A DNA stretch of 64,000 nucleotides from Avena insularis (Eukaryota; Streptophyta; Magnoliopsida; Poales; Poaceae): positions 238,850,292 to 238,914,291 of the forward strand of contig CM042687.1 of NCBI GenBank assembly GCA_023614405.1, written 5' to 3'. The position numbers were made by a program, and so were the translations under genes. Shown here piece after piece: positions 54,519-64,000 of this stretch. Numbering within the stretch: the stretch's first letter is position 1; each line of letters begins with the position of its first letter. The notes under the pieces are model-generated. The model saw only the letters and a program-made list of their open reading frames with translations, was not told the origin of the DNA and did no database searches.

Positions 54519-57500
54519 TGTAGTGACCTCAGATCGATAAGGATCCTAAGTCCCTATGATTAACATGCTAGTCCCTGGATCAATAGCTAGCACTCACAGT
54601 TGATGAAATATCATGTAAAACACAAAGTCTTTATTACACGGAGAATCCAGAGTATGAATTTATTACAAAAATTTGCTTAGCATCATGCTAGCTCAAATAA
54701 CAGCGGAAACATAAAAGCATCTTGAGTCCATCAACGCCCCAGGCTTGTCGAGTGTAGACTCGTGATCCCTACGCACCTTTCAATCTTCGGATTCTGCACA
54801 TAAAACGTGCAGCCAACAAGTTGGGTCAATACTTTGAATGTATTGGCAAATTACACCAATGAGAGAAAAGGCTATCTCTACATGCAAGGCTAGTTTAGGC
54901 TGTAGAGTTCATTTGCTCAAAGCTAGTTTTCTTAAGTAGAGAGAAGAAGAGAGGATTGTCCTACTTTGTAAACATTTGCTTAGATAACATAAGGTCGAGT
55001 GGCACACGAGGATATTACGCACCAAGTGTCCAAACAACCAAACACTTGGATATTACGCACCAAGTCCCCAAAATCCCACCCATTGGCGATATTACGCACG
55101 CCATGGGGTTTCCAAAACTTTGTTTTTAGAAAAGAGGGAGGAAGATCCTTCAGAGGCTCCATCCTTTAGACGCTCATTGTTGTTCTGTTACCGTGAACAC
55201 GGCTGATCGATCAGATTGCAAATACTCTCAAGAGTTTGTGCACTTTACCCACAATCCACGATCAAGTCCTTTTACAAACAAGACCATGGCGAGGCTTTCC
55301 CTTAGTAGCCCCTCTACCTTCCGGATCCAACCATGCCAAGAACCTCCAAATGTTGGTACCCAGATAAGGTTTCCCACTAAGTACTAGGCCAAGATAGAGC
55401 CCATAATGTATTGTGGTTGCACTGGAAGCTTCTGAATTCTAAAACATGGCAGACTTCTTTGATTCCTGGGCGGTCGTCCTCCACCAAAATCTCACTCGTT
55501 GTCCCGACAACCATTCCGCCCAGAAGAAAACTTAGTTTTATTTTGAGGTGGATTTGAGAAGAAAAGTCTGCTCTAGAGAGCCTTGATACTTAGAAAAATT
55601 CATTGTCTTTCGAACCCCCCAACGGTACTTTGTATATATAGCATAGCAAGCAACACTTAGCAAAAACAGGGGTAACCTATTAGGAGTGAAAAAATCCTAA
55701 GTATAGAGCTACTCATGGCATACTACAAAATCATCGCACTTGCAAAATAATGCTAAGGAAAAATTCTACTAGAACATCCTACACATGCATACTACAGAAC
55801 TTTGAAGACCACATGCATAGAATCAAAACTGGGACAAAAGTTATGAACAAGTGGTGTAACTTGCCTTGATCCGAGCAGCACTCTACACAATAGCACTCCT
55901 TGGCGCACTCCGAACAATCTAACGAATCACAAAAATAGATCTAATCACAACTTGCTCAATACATATCACAGAGGTAAATCATGCATGCATACACATGGTA
56001 ATTTATGCAAGGTTGGTTCTTCTAAATTGACCAAGGTAGCAAGATTGTGTTGCAATAGTGTAAGGGTGTCACTAGGATTGATTTCCCAAGGTTTAGATCT
56101 AATTGAGTCACTAAAACAATTCCTAGGGTTAAAAAGAGATCAAACCATCTAATTAGCCCCAAACTAGATCTAATGATCTTAAGCAAGGTTTTATAATTTT
56201 GTCCAGTAGGCATTATGGAAATAAAGTTATTGCAACAGGAATCAATTAAAACAGAATTTTAATTATTTTTCTATAGAATAAACACTCTAATCTAATGATT
56301 AAAATCTACACCTAAATCATTACTGTAAACTTGGAATATTATTGCAGATCTAGATTCTACATAAAATTAGGAATCCAACGGTATATCATAAGCTAAATTT
56401 GGCCAAAAATTCAATTTTATAAGAATTTCGCAAGTTTTAACCTGAATCTGCAACAGATCTAATCCTCACTTAAAGGGCTTGCCAAGTGGCAGACACTGAT
56501 AGGTCCAGCTGGCAAGGCGGGTGACGACGTGGCTGGCTGGCGCGGCTTGCCACGCGGCAGCGCGGTATTGGCCGGTACCCCTTCGTTCGATCTTCTAATC
56601 CTAATCGTCGAGCCTGGATCTAACGACTAAGAGCAAGGATGAGCTCACCTCTCCGGCTGGCGGCGGCTGGCGGTGGTTGGGTGCTACGGTGGTCGGCTTC
56701 GGTGTCGGCGTTCCTCGGTGAGAGTGAAGCAGTCGCGGATGATCGCCTCTTCCTCGCGGTCCCGCCCGTAGCCTCAGATTCGAGCTCCTCTTCCCCGAGC
56801 GGTGGCGGCGGCTCGTCCTCCTTCGCAGCTCCGGCGAGCAATCCACGGCTTCACGCTGCAGTATAGAGAGGGAAATACGGTGAGTAGACGATGTCGATCG
56901 AGAGGTTCAAGCTAGGCAAGGATTTAGGGGGAGGGGGTTCCCCTATCGTCGTCTTCGTCGGCTTACCGAGGGCAGCGGCGGTTCGAGCCCGTAGAATCGG
57001 AGGGGGCTAGGGTTCTAAGGGTTCTGGGGATGGAGGAGAGGTGCACGGCTGGTATTTATATGCAGCCTGGGGGGAGAGTCCTGGCCAGACACGGAGGGCG
57101 GGGGAAGCGTGGCCGACGGGGTCTCTGTCCCGTTCTCGTTGGGGGAGAGGAGAGGGATGACAGATGGGGTCCGGTTGTCGGTGGCGGAGGGGAGAAGTGG
57201 GCCAACACGGTGCGGGCAACTAGCTGACGCGCGGGTGCTGGGGGTGGGGTGGGCTGGCGAGCCGGCCCAGCTAGGTTAGCTGCTGCCTTTTTTTTTCCTT
57301 TTTCCTTTTATCATTTATCAATTTCTGTTTTAGTCAAACCCAAATAACTTTTGCATACTAAGTCCAAATTTGATGAAATTTGTTTCTAATTTTTTATAAA
57401 ATTAAGGTGGTCAACATAGGACCATGGTTTAATGTTTTACATAGTTTTAGAAGGGGTCAAACTATTACAACAATAGTGCTCCCATATGGAAATAATTAAT

Positions 57501-57621
57501 AAGGTTTTTGACAGGTTTAGGTGTTAGTATTTTGTTGCAAATTTTTATTTTGTAGGGTGCAATGATGTAAGGATGATGCATGCCACTAATAACATCCTAA
57601 TATAAAATATGGGATGTTACA
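54519..57621 (-). repeat. Gypsy-2 5' LTR (3103 bp)
   Basis: On the minus strand it starts TGTAACATCCCATATTTT and ends ACTACA. It contains the TATA box near 55632, and a GC-rich block (56470-57260) in place of the Gypsy-1 block at 9480-10200, with clear sequence differences there. TGCGTAATATC repeats lie at about 55005-55105. Confidence 0.93.
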
Positions 57622-58762
57622 CTCTTGTTGTTGGGTGACATCTATATGTCAAAACTAGGCGCCCAACCTTTATGCCCCAAGGTCCTTAACTGTTAAGATG
57701 ACCTTGTCAAGTTCACCAACCCTGATGCGTGTAGTTATCCGATACAAACCCATCCAGCCAAGGAAAACCGCGGCACCCTAATTTTATAGGCCACCAACGA
57801 TTGTACAGGGCATGGGATGGTGCAAGGTTTGGTTGGGAGGGCATAGTTTAACTTAAAATTTGGGAGGGATCGTTCTACTTCTATCATCTAAGCATGCATA
57901 GAGTAAAAACACATAAGAATAGCATTCACATAGATGTGACACAGTATGGCCCATTTTCTCATGGTGATCTCCATCGCCATAGAACCTGTCCACCATGATG
58001 ATCTCCATATTCATGTTCCAAGTGAGCCATCCTCCAAGTGATGATTCCTCCAACAACTAATACAAGTTGTTACTCCTAACAGCTAGTAATCAAAATTACA
58101 TAGTATTGGGATCATCACAAGTTGGCACGCATGCCATTACAATAAATGACAACACATATGGATCCAGCCGTGTTGCCCTACTCACGACACGCAGGTCATG
58201 CAAAATTTCATACATGCATCACATACATATATGGGCCATACTGATCACATACATCCTGCAAAAACAAGTTATGCATAGAATCGCATTCTACCGGATCATG
58301 TGACATCGCAGCACCTAGTTACCTTAACGAGATACAAAAGGGGCTACGATTAAGGGGGTCTATGGTATCTCCAGGCGTCCGGAAAACCGTGAAAAATGAG
58401 AGATCGAATCTTCACAATTTTCTTTAAGGATTTTGATCGGCAAATCAAATTTACCATAAACCGACTCCTGTCCCGATTTAATCAAACTCCTTTGATCACG
58501 GTACATTGATTTTAGATCTAGGTTCCGATTCGATCAATCATATTGATCTTCGCGTGATTCAACAGGATTTATGTGTCACTGTCTACCCCGATGGCGGAAG
58601 CCGACCGGTAGGGGTAAGTCTTTCGACAACCTCAGATCACGATCACGGAAAGCAAGATCATAGATCAATCCTGAACCACCGTCATATAAACGATCACATC
58701 ATTGATATCAATCTGCATATCACCATATGCAACCATCCTGAACCTATAACTGAACAACATTG

Positions 58763-58774
58763 GCTCTGATACCA
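58763..58774 (-). other. Primer-binding site in the right copy of X
   Basis: TGGTATCAGAGC on the minus strand beside the LTR, the duplicate of 46084-46095. Confidence 0.9.
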
Positions 58775-58775
58775 C

Positions 58776-60071
58776 TGAAGGGATACGGGTAGGCTACACT
58801 AGCGCAAATCAAAAAAATTCTACCACGTATACCAGGATTACTGTTGTCATAGATCACGGGATTACCACTAGACGCATAGTTGCGGAATTGATGAAGCACG
58901 TCGAGGCAGTGTAGACGTTCCACGTCTCCTCCTTGTCCTCGTCCCACGAGCAGCTCCCATTGCGCGGCTCGTCCAAGCTCTACAGATGCAGCGCCTTCGA
59001 GGTATCCACACGTATAGGGTGGAAGCGTCAGACGCCGGACTGCTAGGTCCGCGCGTGCAACACAGGTGTGAGGAGTGGTGGCTGGGAATGATTTGAGGTC
59101 TAACCCTGGTCAGCTCGCCCCACCCTCTCTTATATAGGAATCCCTATTGGGCTTCTACATTAGCAACCCATTAGTAGCCTAAGCCTGGTCTAATTCGGAT
59201 CCAATCCTCATTAGGCTTCCAGCCCCTTAAGTGTGTGACCCTATATGTTCATATGCGTATAGACATGACACGAATACACTTATTCTGTCAATAGTTGGTA
59301 GCAGCCTCTAGCAAGACGTGCCAACTCCTAAACGCATAAAAAGATCATATCGAACGAACCATCACAAGGTTTAGTACATGTCTTTCTCTTTGTCTCACGA
59401 TATTTGATCTAGCTCCAACCTGACCTCCCTTTCTCGATACTGCGATTCGAAATCCCTTTACTAGGTTAACTCTTAACCTTATGTAGCACGACCATGCATT
59501 TCTGGATCCGATCACTCGAGGGGCCTAGAGATATCTCTCTCAAGTAGAGAGGGGCAAATCCCATCTTGATTGACCATGCCTTGCAGCATGCTTCAGGACA
59601 AACCCGAAAGCTACCTTTTTAACTACCCAGTTACGGTGCAGCGTTTGATAGCCCCAAAGTAGGTCGATCCACATCTCAAGTACATGCGACAATCTCAGGT
59701 CTAAGGACAAAACGTACACGATGTGTAGAGAGAGCTGCAACTAATTACCAGTCTCAGGTTGGGTCAGTCCAACCCCATGTTCATAACATGTGTCCACATC
59801 ATTGGTTTGACATCTCCATGTCTATGACTTGCGAAACATAGTTATCAACCAATCGATGTTCTAGTCTAATATTCACGTGTGTCCTCACATGAACTCCGAC
59901 TAGGGACAACTCCTAAATAACCATACAAGTAAAGAGTTTCACAAACAATTCACATAATTGCCAATCAATACAAGTTGCCTGATATGGATATTGAAGGAAC
60001 ATTACAATAACTCATGGATACATATGAAATATCATCATCTCTATGATTACCTCTAGGGCATATTTCCTTCA
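58776..60071 (-). repeat. Third Copia-3-type LTR (1296 bp), duplicated with block X
   Basis: Same ends as the Copia-3 LTRs and followed by the same host sequence (GTTCC, then TAACCGCAGTGCC), so it is a copy of the 46097-47379 LTR made by duplication, not a new insertion. It has no paired 3' LTR. Confidence 0.93.
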
Positions 60072-60423
60072 GTTCCTAACCGCAGTGCCATTGTATGGAC
60101 TGATCGGGAGCACAAGTATCGACACCTTATGAGAACGTTGTGATGTCTCTGGAATCGAGTTAAACATAAGAAAGCGCTGCACGAGCAACGGAAATTGTTC
60201 CATATTGAGGAAATGAACACCAGAGCTCAACAAGAGGCGGCCAAGTTTCTCCGCGAGCAGAAGGAGGAATGCCATGAGCTCTCCTATGAGATGCTCGGCG
60301 TCATTACTAGAATGAGACAGATAGTCAAACTGATAATATGGAGGACCTACCGGATGACGATCCAGACTCTCTTACCTCCGCTGAGTCTATTAAGGAGGAT
60401 TAGTTTGAACATGTTTTCTATAA
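60072..60423 (+). pseudogene. Coding-like host-locus fragment, right copy
   Basis: Duplicate of 47380-47731. Frame 60195-60431 opens MFHIEEMNTRAQQEAAKFLR, with the same later frameshift before the acidic end. Unidentified. Confidence 0.35.
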
Positions 60424-60813
60424 TTGAGTAGTAATTCGTGTGTTATTTTTTTGGATTTGAGTTTGTACAATTATTATCTAAGTATAACTACTTTATTTCC
60501 TTTTGTTATTATTGTCTCCCTATCTTGTTTAATGGGCCAGAACGACCAAGATCACCAAGCTTCATATATTAACCTTATCCGAAAGAAATCGCCTAGTTTT
60601 AGATCTCATTATCACTCCCTACCTCTAGATCTTAGTTTCACCTATCGCCTCTCTGGCGACCTCGATCACGGCTGCGCTAACCTCTCAGGCAACCTCGACC
60701 ATGGTTGCACAAACCTCTCTAGCGCCCTCGACCGTGGCTGCGTGAACCGCTCTGTCACCCTCGACCGCGGCTATGCGAACCGCTCTGGCTCCCTCCTTGG
60801 TACCTCTCGTTGA
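60424..60813 (+). CDS. Small ORF with membrane segment and 11-residue tandem repeat, right copy
   Basis: 129 codons, open, the same length as at 47732. Repeats start at 60649. Most differences from the left copy fall inside the repeats and do not create a stop. Function unknown; it may be a minisatellite that is open by chance. Confidence 0.3.
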   Translation: MSSNSCVIFLDLSLYNYYLSITTLFPFVIIVSLSCLMGQNDQDHQASYINLIRKKSPSFRSHYHSLPLDLSFTYRLSGDLDHGCANLSGNLDHGCTNLSSALDRGCVNRSVTLDRGYANRSGSLLGTSR

Positions 60814-60995
60814 TATGAATGGTATTTGTATGTTAGGAATTTTTATTCTAATTGTTCTAAGAGAATAAGGTAGCATTTTGTACGCTGTAGGTTAGGAATG
60901 TCTAATGCGGAGAACAACCCCTAACAAGGTACCTAGCTCTTGTCCAGCCGTGTCCTCTACCATGCGAGGTATAATGGTGAGACTAGATCAAAAAC

Positions 60996-61022
60996 ATGTA
61001 TGTATGTATGTATGTGTGTGTG
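60996..61022 (+). repeat. ATGT/GT microsatellite, right copy
   Basis: Five ATGT units and three to four GT units, versus a shorter ATGT and longer GT run in the left copy (48304-48328). Confidence 0.8.
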
Positions 61023-61104
61023 AAGTAACATAAGTTCATTTCAGGATCATATGCCCGAGTTGTAGATAAGTACGGCCTTCGCTATAGGTTTGGAAATTAT
61101 GTCA

Positions 61105-61544
61105 ACATGACTAGATTAAGAAGGAGAAACCTAAGGAGGATATTCAGAAAGATACAAGCCAACAATCCCTTACTACATTTGCACCATGAATAAGAACAAC
61201 ATCTCCAAAGGAAATATGGTAGCTTTCTTGCCACAATTAGTAGTAGTTTGTTTCTTCCTATTGATGTTCCTACTTACCACAACCATGGTTGTTTCTTCCT
61301 TCATATGCAGTATTTTTCATGCACTTTTGCCCGCATGTTTATCATTCCTCATATTCATAAAGATCACGGTGGCAATGAGACCATCGAAGAAGTTCATGTG
61401 AAGCATGAAAATGATAGCACTGTCATCTTGACTTCAAATTAGGCAGACTGTGTTGTTTAGAATAAGCTGGAGGAAGGAGATGTTTGTGAATTTGAGTTTA
61501 AAGCAAAGCAGGGCTATTTGGTCATGATAGTGCATAAAATCTAA
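61105..61544 (+). pseudogene. B3-like DNA-binding-domain remnant, right copy
   Basis: Duplicate of 48413-48850. It has one extra in-frame stop: the left copy has CAA in HHEQEQ where this copy has TAA, near 61189. The LEEGDVCEFE block and VHKI-TAA end are kept. Confidence 0.45.
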
Positions 61545-62859
61545 GTCAGCTGTTATGAAATAGTTAGTTAGTTTTTTCGAGATGTATGTGAACTAGATTG
61601 GGTGAAGAACTTGTATCTGGACTATATATGTGTATCATTGTCGTGTGATATGATTTTATGTATATTATGAGTTTTCTGTGTTTTTCTATATGTGATCTAT
61701 ATACAAAACATTTTGGACTAATTATCAATTTAATTATATTGCTATGCACTAACGCATCTGACGACATATACCAGACCAAGCAGTATCTTTGTGGTATCGT
61801 ATCATAGCTACCACGGCATGTACACACAGGGACAGAGGACAGGGGGACGAGCAGGGGCGAGACCCCCGCCAACGATCGTGTCGCACCTTGCTAGATTAGT
61901 TGTGAATGCTAATTTCTCTCGCGTACAATTAAGTTCGCCCCCTATTCCGTGTTTAACTCATGTAAAGTCTTACCTCCAAGTCGTTCCAACTTCCAAGCCA
62001 TCTCCCATAATATCTAGGCCCACTCTAGCAAACAGATTAGTATAAAAATAAGCCAATAACTAGTACTAATACGAGTACTAGGCCCAAACATGGCAACTAC
62101 AAGCCCATTTGGAGGCAGCAAGGAAGACCAGAAATTGTGATTGTAAACCAATATGACGGTGGTTTCTCAATCAATTAAGAAAAAAGGAACTAAAACGGCA
62201 GATCGGATTTCCTCCTCGTTTGACCGTCATTTTGTTTCTTCTACGACATGCCATACTTGGATCGCCGCCTGTCTGCTTTATTTAGTATCGGAAGGAAAAA
62301 GAAAGAAAAGATGAATTGGCTTGAACCTCAGAGTTATGACCAAGGCTTCAATTCGGCAATCTCAATCAAGATAAGGAACTAAGAAAGGGGGCCGCAATCC
62401 ACAGCCGCCGGCCGGCCGCAGCGGTTAGGCCGAGTGACGCTAGGGGAACACATAAATGTAGTTTACCTTTTTTTTCTTCTGAATTTCGATTATTTGATTG
62501 TGTCGTAGTTAGTTCCTAGTTCATCTCTCAACATTAGATTAGTTTATGTGTTAAAAAATTATTTAAGATTTATTCCAAAAACAATAATTATGAGTTTTAT
62601 CATGTGACTATATTTTTCATGGTTTTCATACTCCTACTTTTCGCCCCTCCCCTATCTTCATTTTCTGGCTCCGTCCCTATGTACACAGTGCCTCCCTACA
62701 TGGGTCGCGGCGTAAACACTTGGCTGCCGCGAAAGCGCTAGTTTAGTGGATTACGTTGTGCTGCGCCAAACAATCCGCCGTCATTTCAGAATGCCCGACG
62801 CGGTTATCCCTGGCGGCTTTATTTTGTCGCGCGAGCCCAAGAGCGGCAACTAAGGCTGT

Positions 62860-62905
62860 GTCTCGGCGTCTATAAGCGCCAATGCCCAAGCTCCTTATTG
62901 TAGTG
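62860..62905 (-). other. Candidate CACTA-type inverted terminus
   Basis: Read on the minus strand it starts CACTACAATAAGGAGC at 62905, followed by TTGGGCATTGGCGC. The left candidate at 31986 starts CACTACAAAAATATCC. Only the first eight bases agree well, and the flanking triplets (GAG, GTT) do not match as a target duplication. Confidence 0.3.
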
Positions 62906-62942
62906 GTTCAAAAATAATAAAAATTACAAATATGCCAACATA

Positions 62943-63581
62943 TCACCTAGCGACGATTATATACACTATCACGAGCCAAAGGTGTGCCTCTATTCTTACA
63001 TCTCTATCACCGGAGCGAGGCAAACCTTGTCTTAGTAGAGCTTGTTGTACTAGACGGATGGAAGTCGTCATGCTAATATCCCACAAGGCCAGCGCACCAG
63101 AGCAACAACATCGCTAAAGATGAAAATCATAAATTGGAAGAGGCTGACCTGAAACCACACCGAAGAATACAAAAAAAATCAGATTCCAAGAGATCCGTCG
63201 AACACATGACTCCACATGTCCTACGTTGGTGCTAGATGCACCACTGGAGTGAGGATAGGATGGGGATAACTTTATTCTGACTTCAGGACATAGCCACTGA
63301 TGGCTCTAAAATCACCATTTTCTCCGCGTTTAAATATTGTTTTCATCAAGCAATTGACAATAATCTCTCTTAATTTTCCACTAATAATTAATTATTGCAA
63401 AGATATGCAAAACCTTGATTTGATTTTTGTTGTGTAGAAAATCACACTTTTATTGCGAAATCTGGAATCATAAATGAAGATTTTGAGAAAGTTTTGATGA
63501 CCAAGTAATCCTGGAGCTATTGCCAGGCGCCAAGCAGCGTAACGAGCACTGGTACGGGCACGACCCTCTCGTACGGACCGC
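62943..63581. other. Intergenic, no feature recognised
   Basis: Unique sequence right of block X. Short unsupported frames only. The piece at 63500-63580 may be flank or an older repeat. Confidence 0.4.
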
Positions 63582-64000
63582 TGATATGTCGTAAACATAT
63601 CTATAATTTTTGTTGCTCCATGCTTGTTTTGTACCAACTATCTTATGTTTTGTCTATACTTTATGGTATTTTTATACATTTTCTGGAACTAACCTATTAA
63701 CAAGATGCTACGGTGCCAGTTCCTATTTTCTGCTGGTTTTGGTTTCAGAAAAACTAGTAAAGAAATATTCTTGAAATTGGAAGAAACAAAAGCTGAAGTC
63801 AATATTTTACAGTAACGAAGGAGTCCAGAGGGGGGGGATGAAGAGGCGCCACAGGGCGGCCAGACCACCCCATGGCACGGCCAAGGGTGGGCCCGCACCA
63901 GGGCATGGTGTGGGGCACCTGGTCCTCAGCCGACCTTGCCCCTTTGCCTACATAAACACCCCGAGGGGGAAAACACTAAGTACCCGATCCGAAATCCACG
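63582..64000 (+). repeat. Start of an LTR, probably gypsy-type, cut by window end
   Basis: It begins TGATATGTCGTAAACATATC, then TATAATTTTTGTTGCTCCAT. This resembles the common Triticeae gypsy LTR start (TGAT..GTC...A.C.TATCTATAATTTTT). A GC-rich block and a TATA-like TACATAAACACC near 63950 follow. The remainder is outside the window. Confidence 0.55.

Larger units (their letters stand above)
50233..57621 (-). mobile_element. Gypsy-2: truncated chromovirus of the Gypsy-1 family
   Basis: On the minus strand: LTR (57621-54519), primer site, ORF0, gag, protease, reverse transcriptase and part of RNase H and linker. It then stops at 50233, inside the region matching about 16400 of Gypsy-1, directly joined to repeat X. 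Integrase, chromodomain and the 3' LTR are missing. Five bases after the LTR start (CTCTT, 57622-57626) match the unbroken Copia-3 leader at 44899-44903, so the insertion site was in that leader. Confidence 0.93.
57622..62942 (+). repeat. Direct repeat X, right copy (5.3 kb)
   Basis: It matches 44899-50232 from the Copia-3 leader to CCAACATAT. It lacks a GC-rich piece of about 40 bases (near 58365), and its host tail has a different short patch near 62405-62440 (GCCGCCGGCCGGCCGCAGCG). It continues into unique sequence (CACCTAGCGACG) where the left copy is cut by Gypsy-2. Confidence 0.93.

Noticed and set aside
58776..60071. Independent solo LTR of the Copia-3 family
   Set aside because: It is flanked by the same Copia-3 leader and the same host sequence as 46097-47379, so it is a duplicate and not a separate insertion.

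Overview
The window looks like a repeat-packed intergenic block from a large-genome grass, probably a cool-season (Pooideae) species. This rests on stacked LTR retrotransposons, Stowaway-type MITEs, a Helitron-like terminus pair, GC-rich grass-style leaders and an Angela/BARE-like copia LTR that starts TGAAGGAAATATGCCC on its own strand. No bacterial features, rRNA, tRNA genes or CRISPR arrays were seen. The one apparently intact host gene is an intronless single C2H2 zinc-finger gene at 30165-30638 (+), with EAR repression motifs at both ends of the protein.

Layout, left to right. (1) 1-5357: degenerate Ty1-copia element (Copia-1), cut by the window start, with a 3' LTR at 4351-5357. (2) 5925-28711: two Helitron-like ends enclosing exon-like gene fragments, split by a Ty3-gypsy chromovirus (Gypsy-1, 9101-25957). 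The Gypsy-1 3' LTR is rearranged and holds a 4.6 kb solo-LTR-like insertion (19974-24595) with target duplication GCAAG. (3) 28712-31985: the least repetitive part, with the zinc-finger gene and an upstream field of TAGCAAAA motifs. (4) 31986-62905: an older host locus, perhaps CACTA-like, broken up by Copia-2 (32683-39322, +, same broad family as Copia-1), Copia-3 (39429-47379, -, Angela/BARE-like, target duplication GTTCC) and a truncated Gypsy-2 (50233-57621, -, same family as Gypsy-1). A 5.3 kb block, 44899-50232, recurs in direct orientation at 57622-62942 on the other side of Gypsy-2. (5) 63582-64000: start of another LTR, cut by the window end.

The most unusual biology seen is in the retrotransposons. 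Gypsy-1 and Gypsy-2 both carry an extra reading frame of about 310 codons, rich in coiled coil, between the primer-binding site and gag. Copia-2 has a gag-frame start inside its LTR and a candidate 207-nt intron across the LTR/internal boundary, where a primer-binding site would be expected. The duplicated host block carries a B3-domain-like remnant and a small open frame with an 11-residue tandem repeat, the frame being open in both copies.

All retroelement genes read here carry stops, frameshifts or truncations and are annotated as pseudogenes. Element ends, target duplications and motifs were read directly. Family names are from recognition only, with no database search. Percent identities and insertion ages were not computed.
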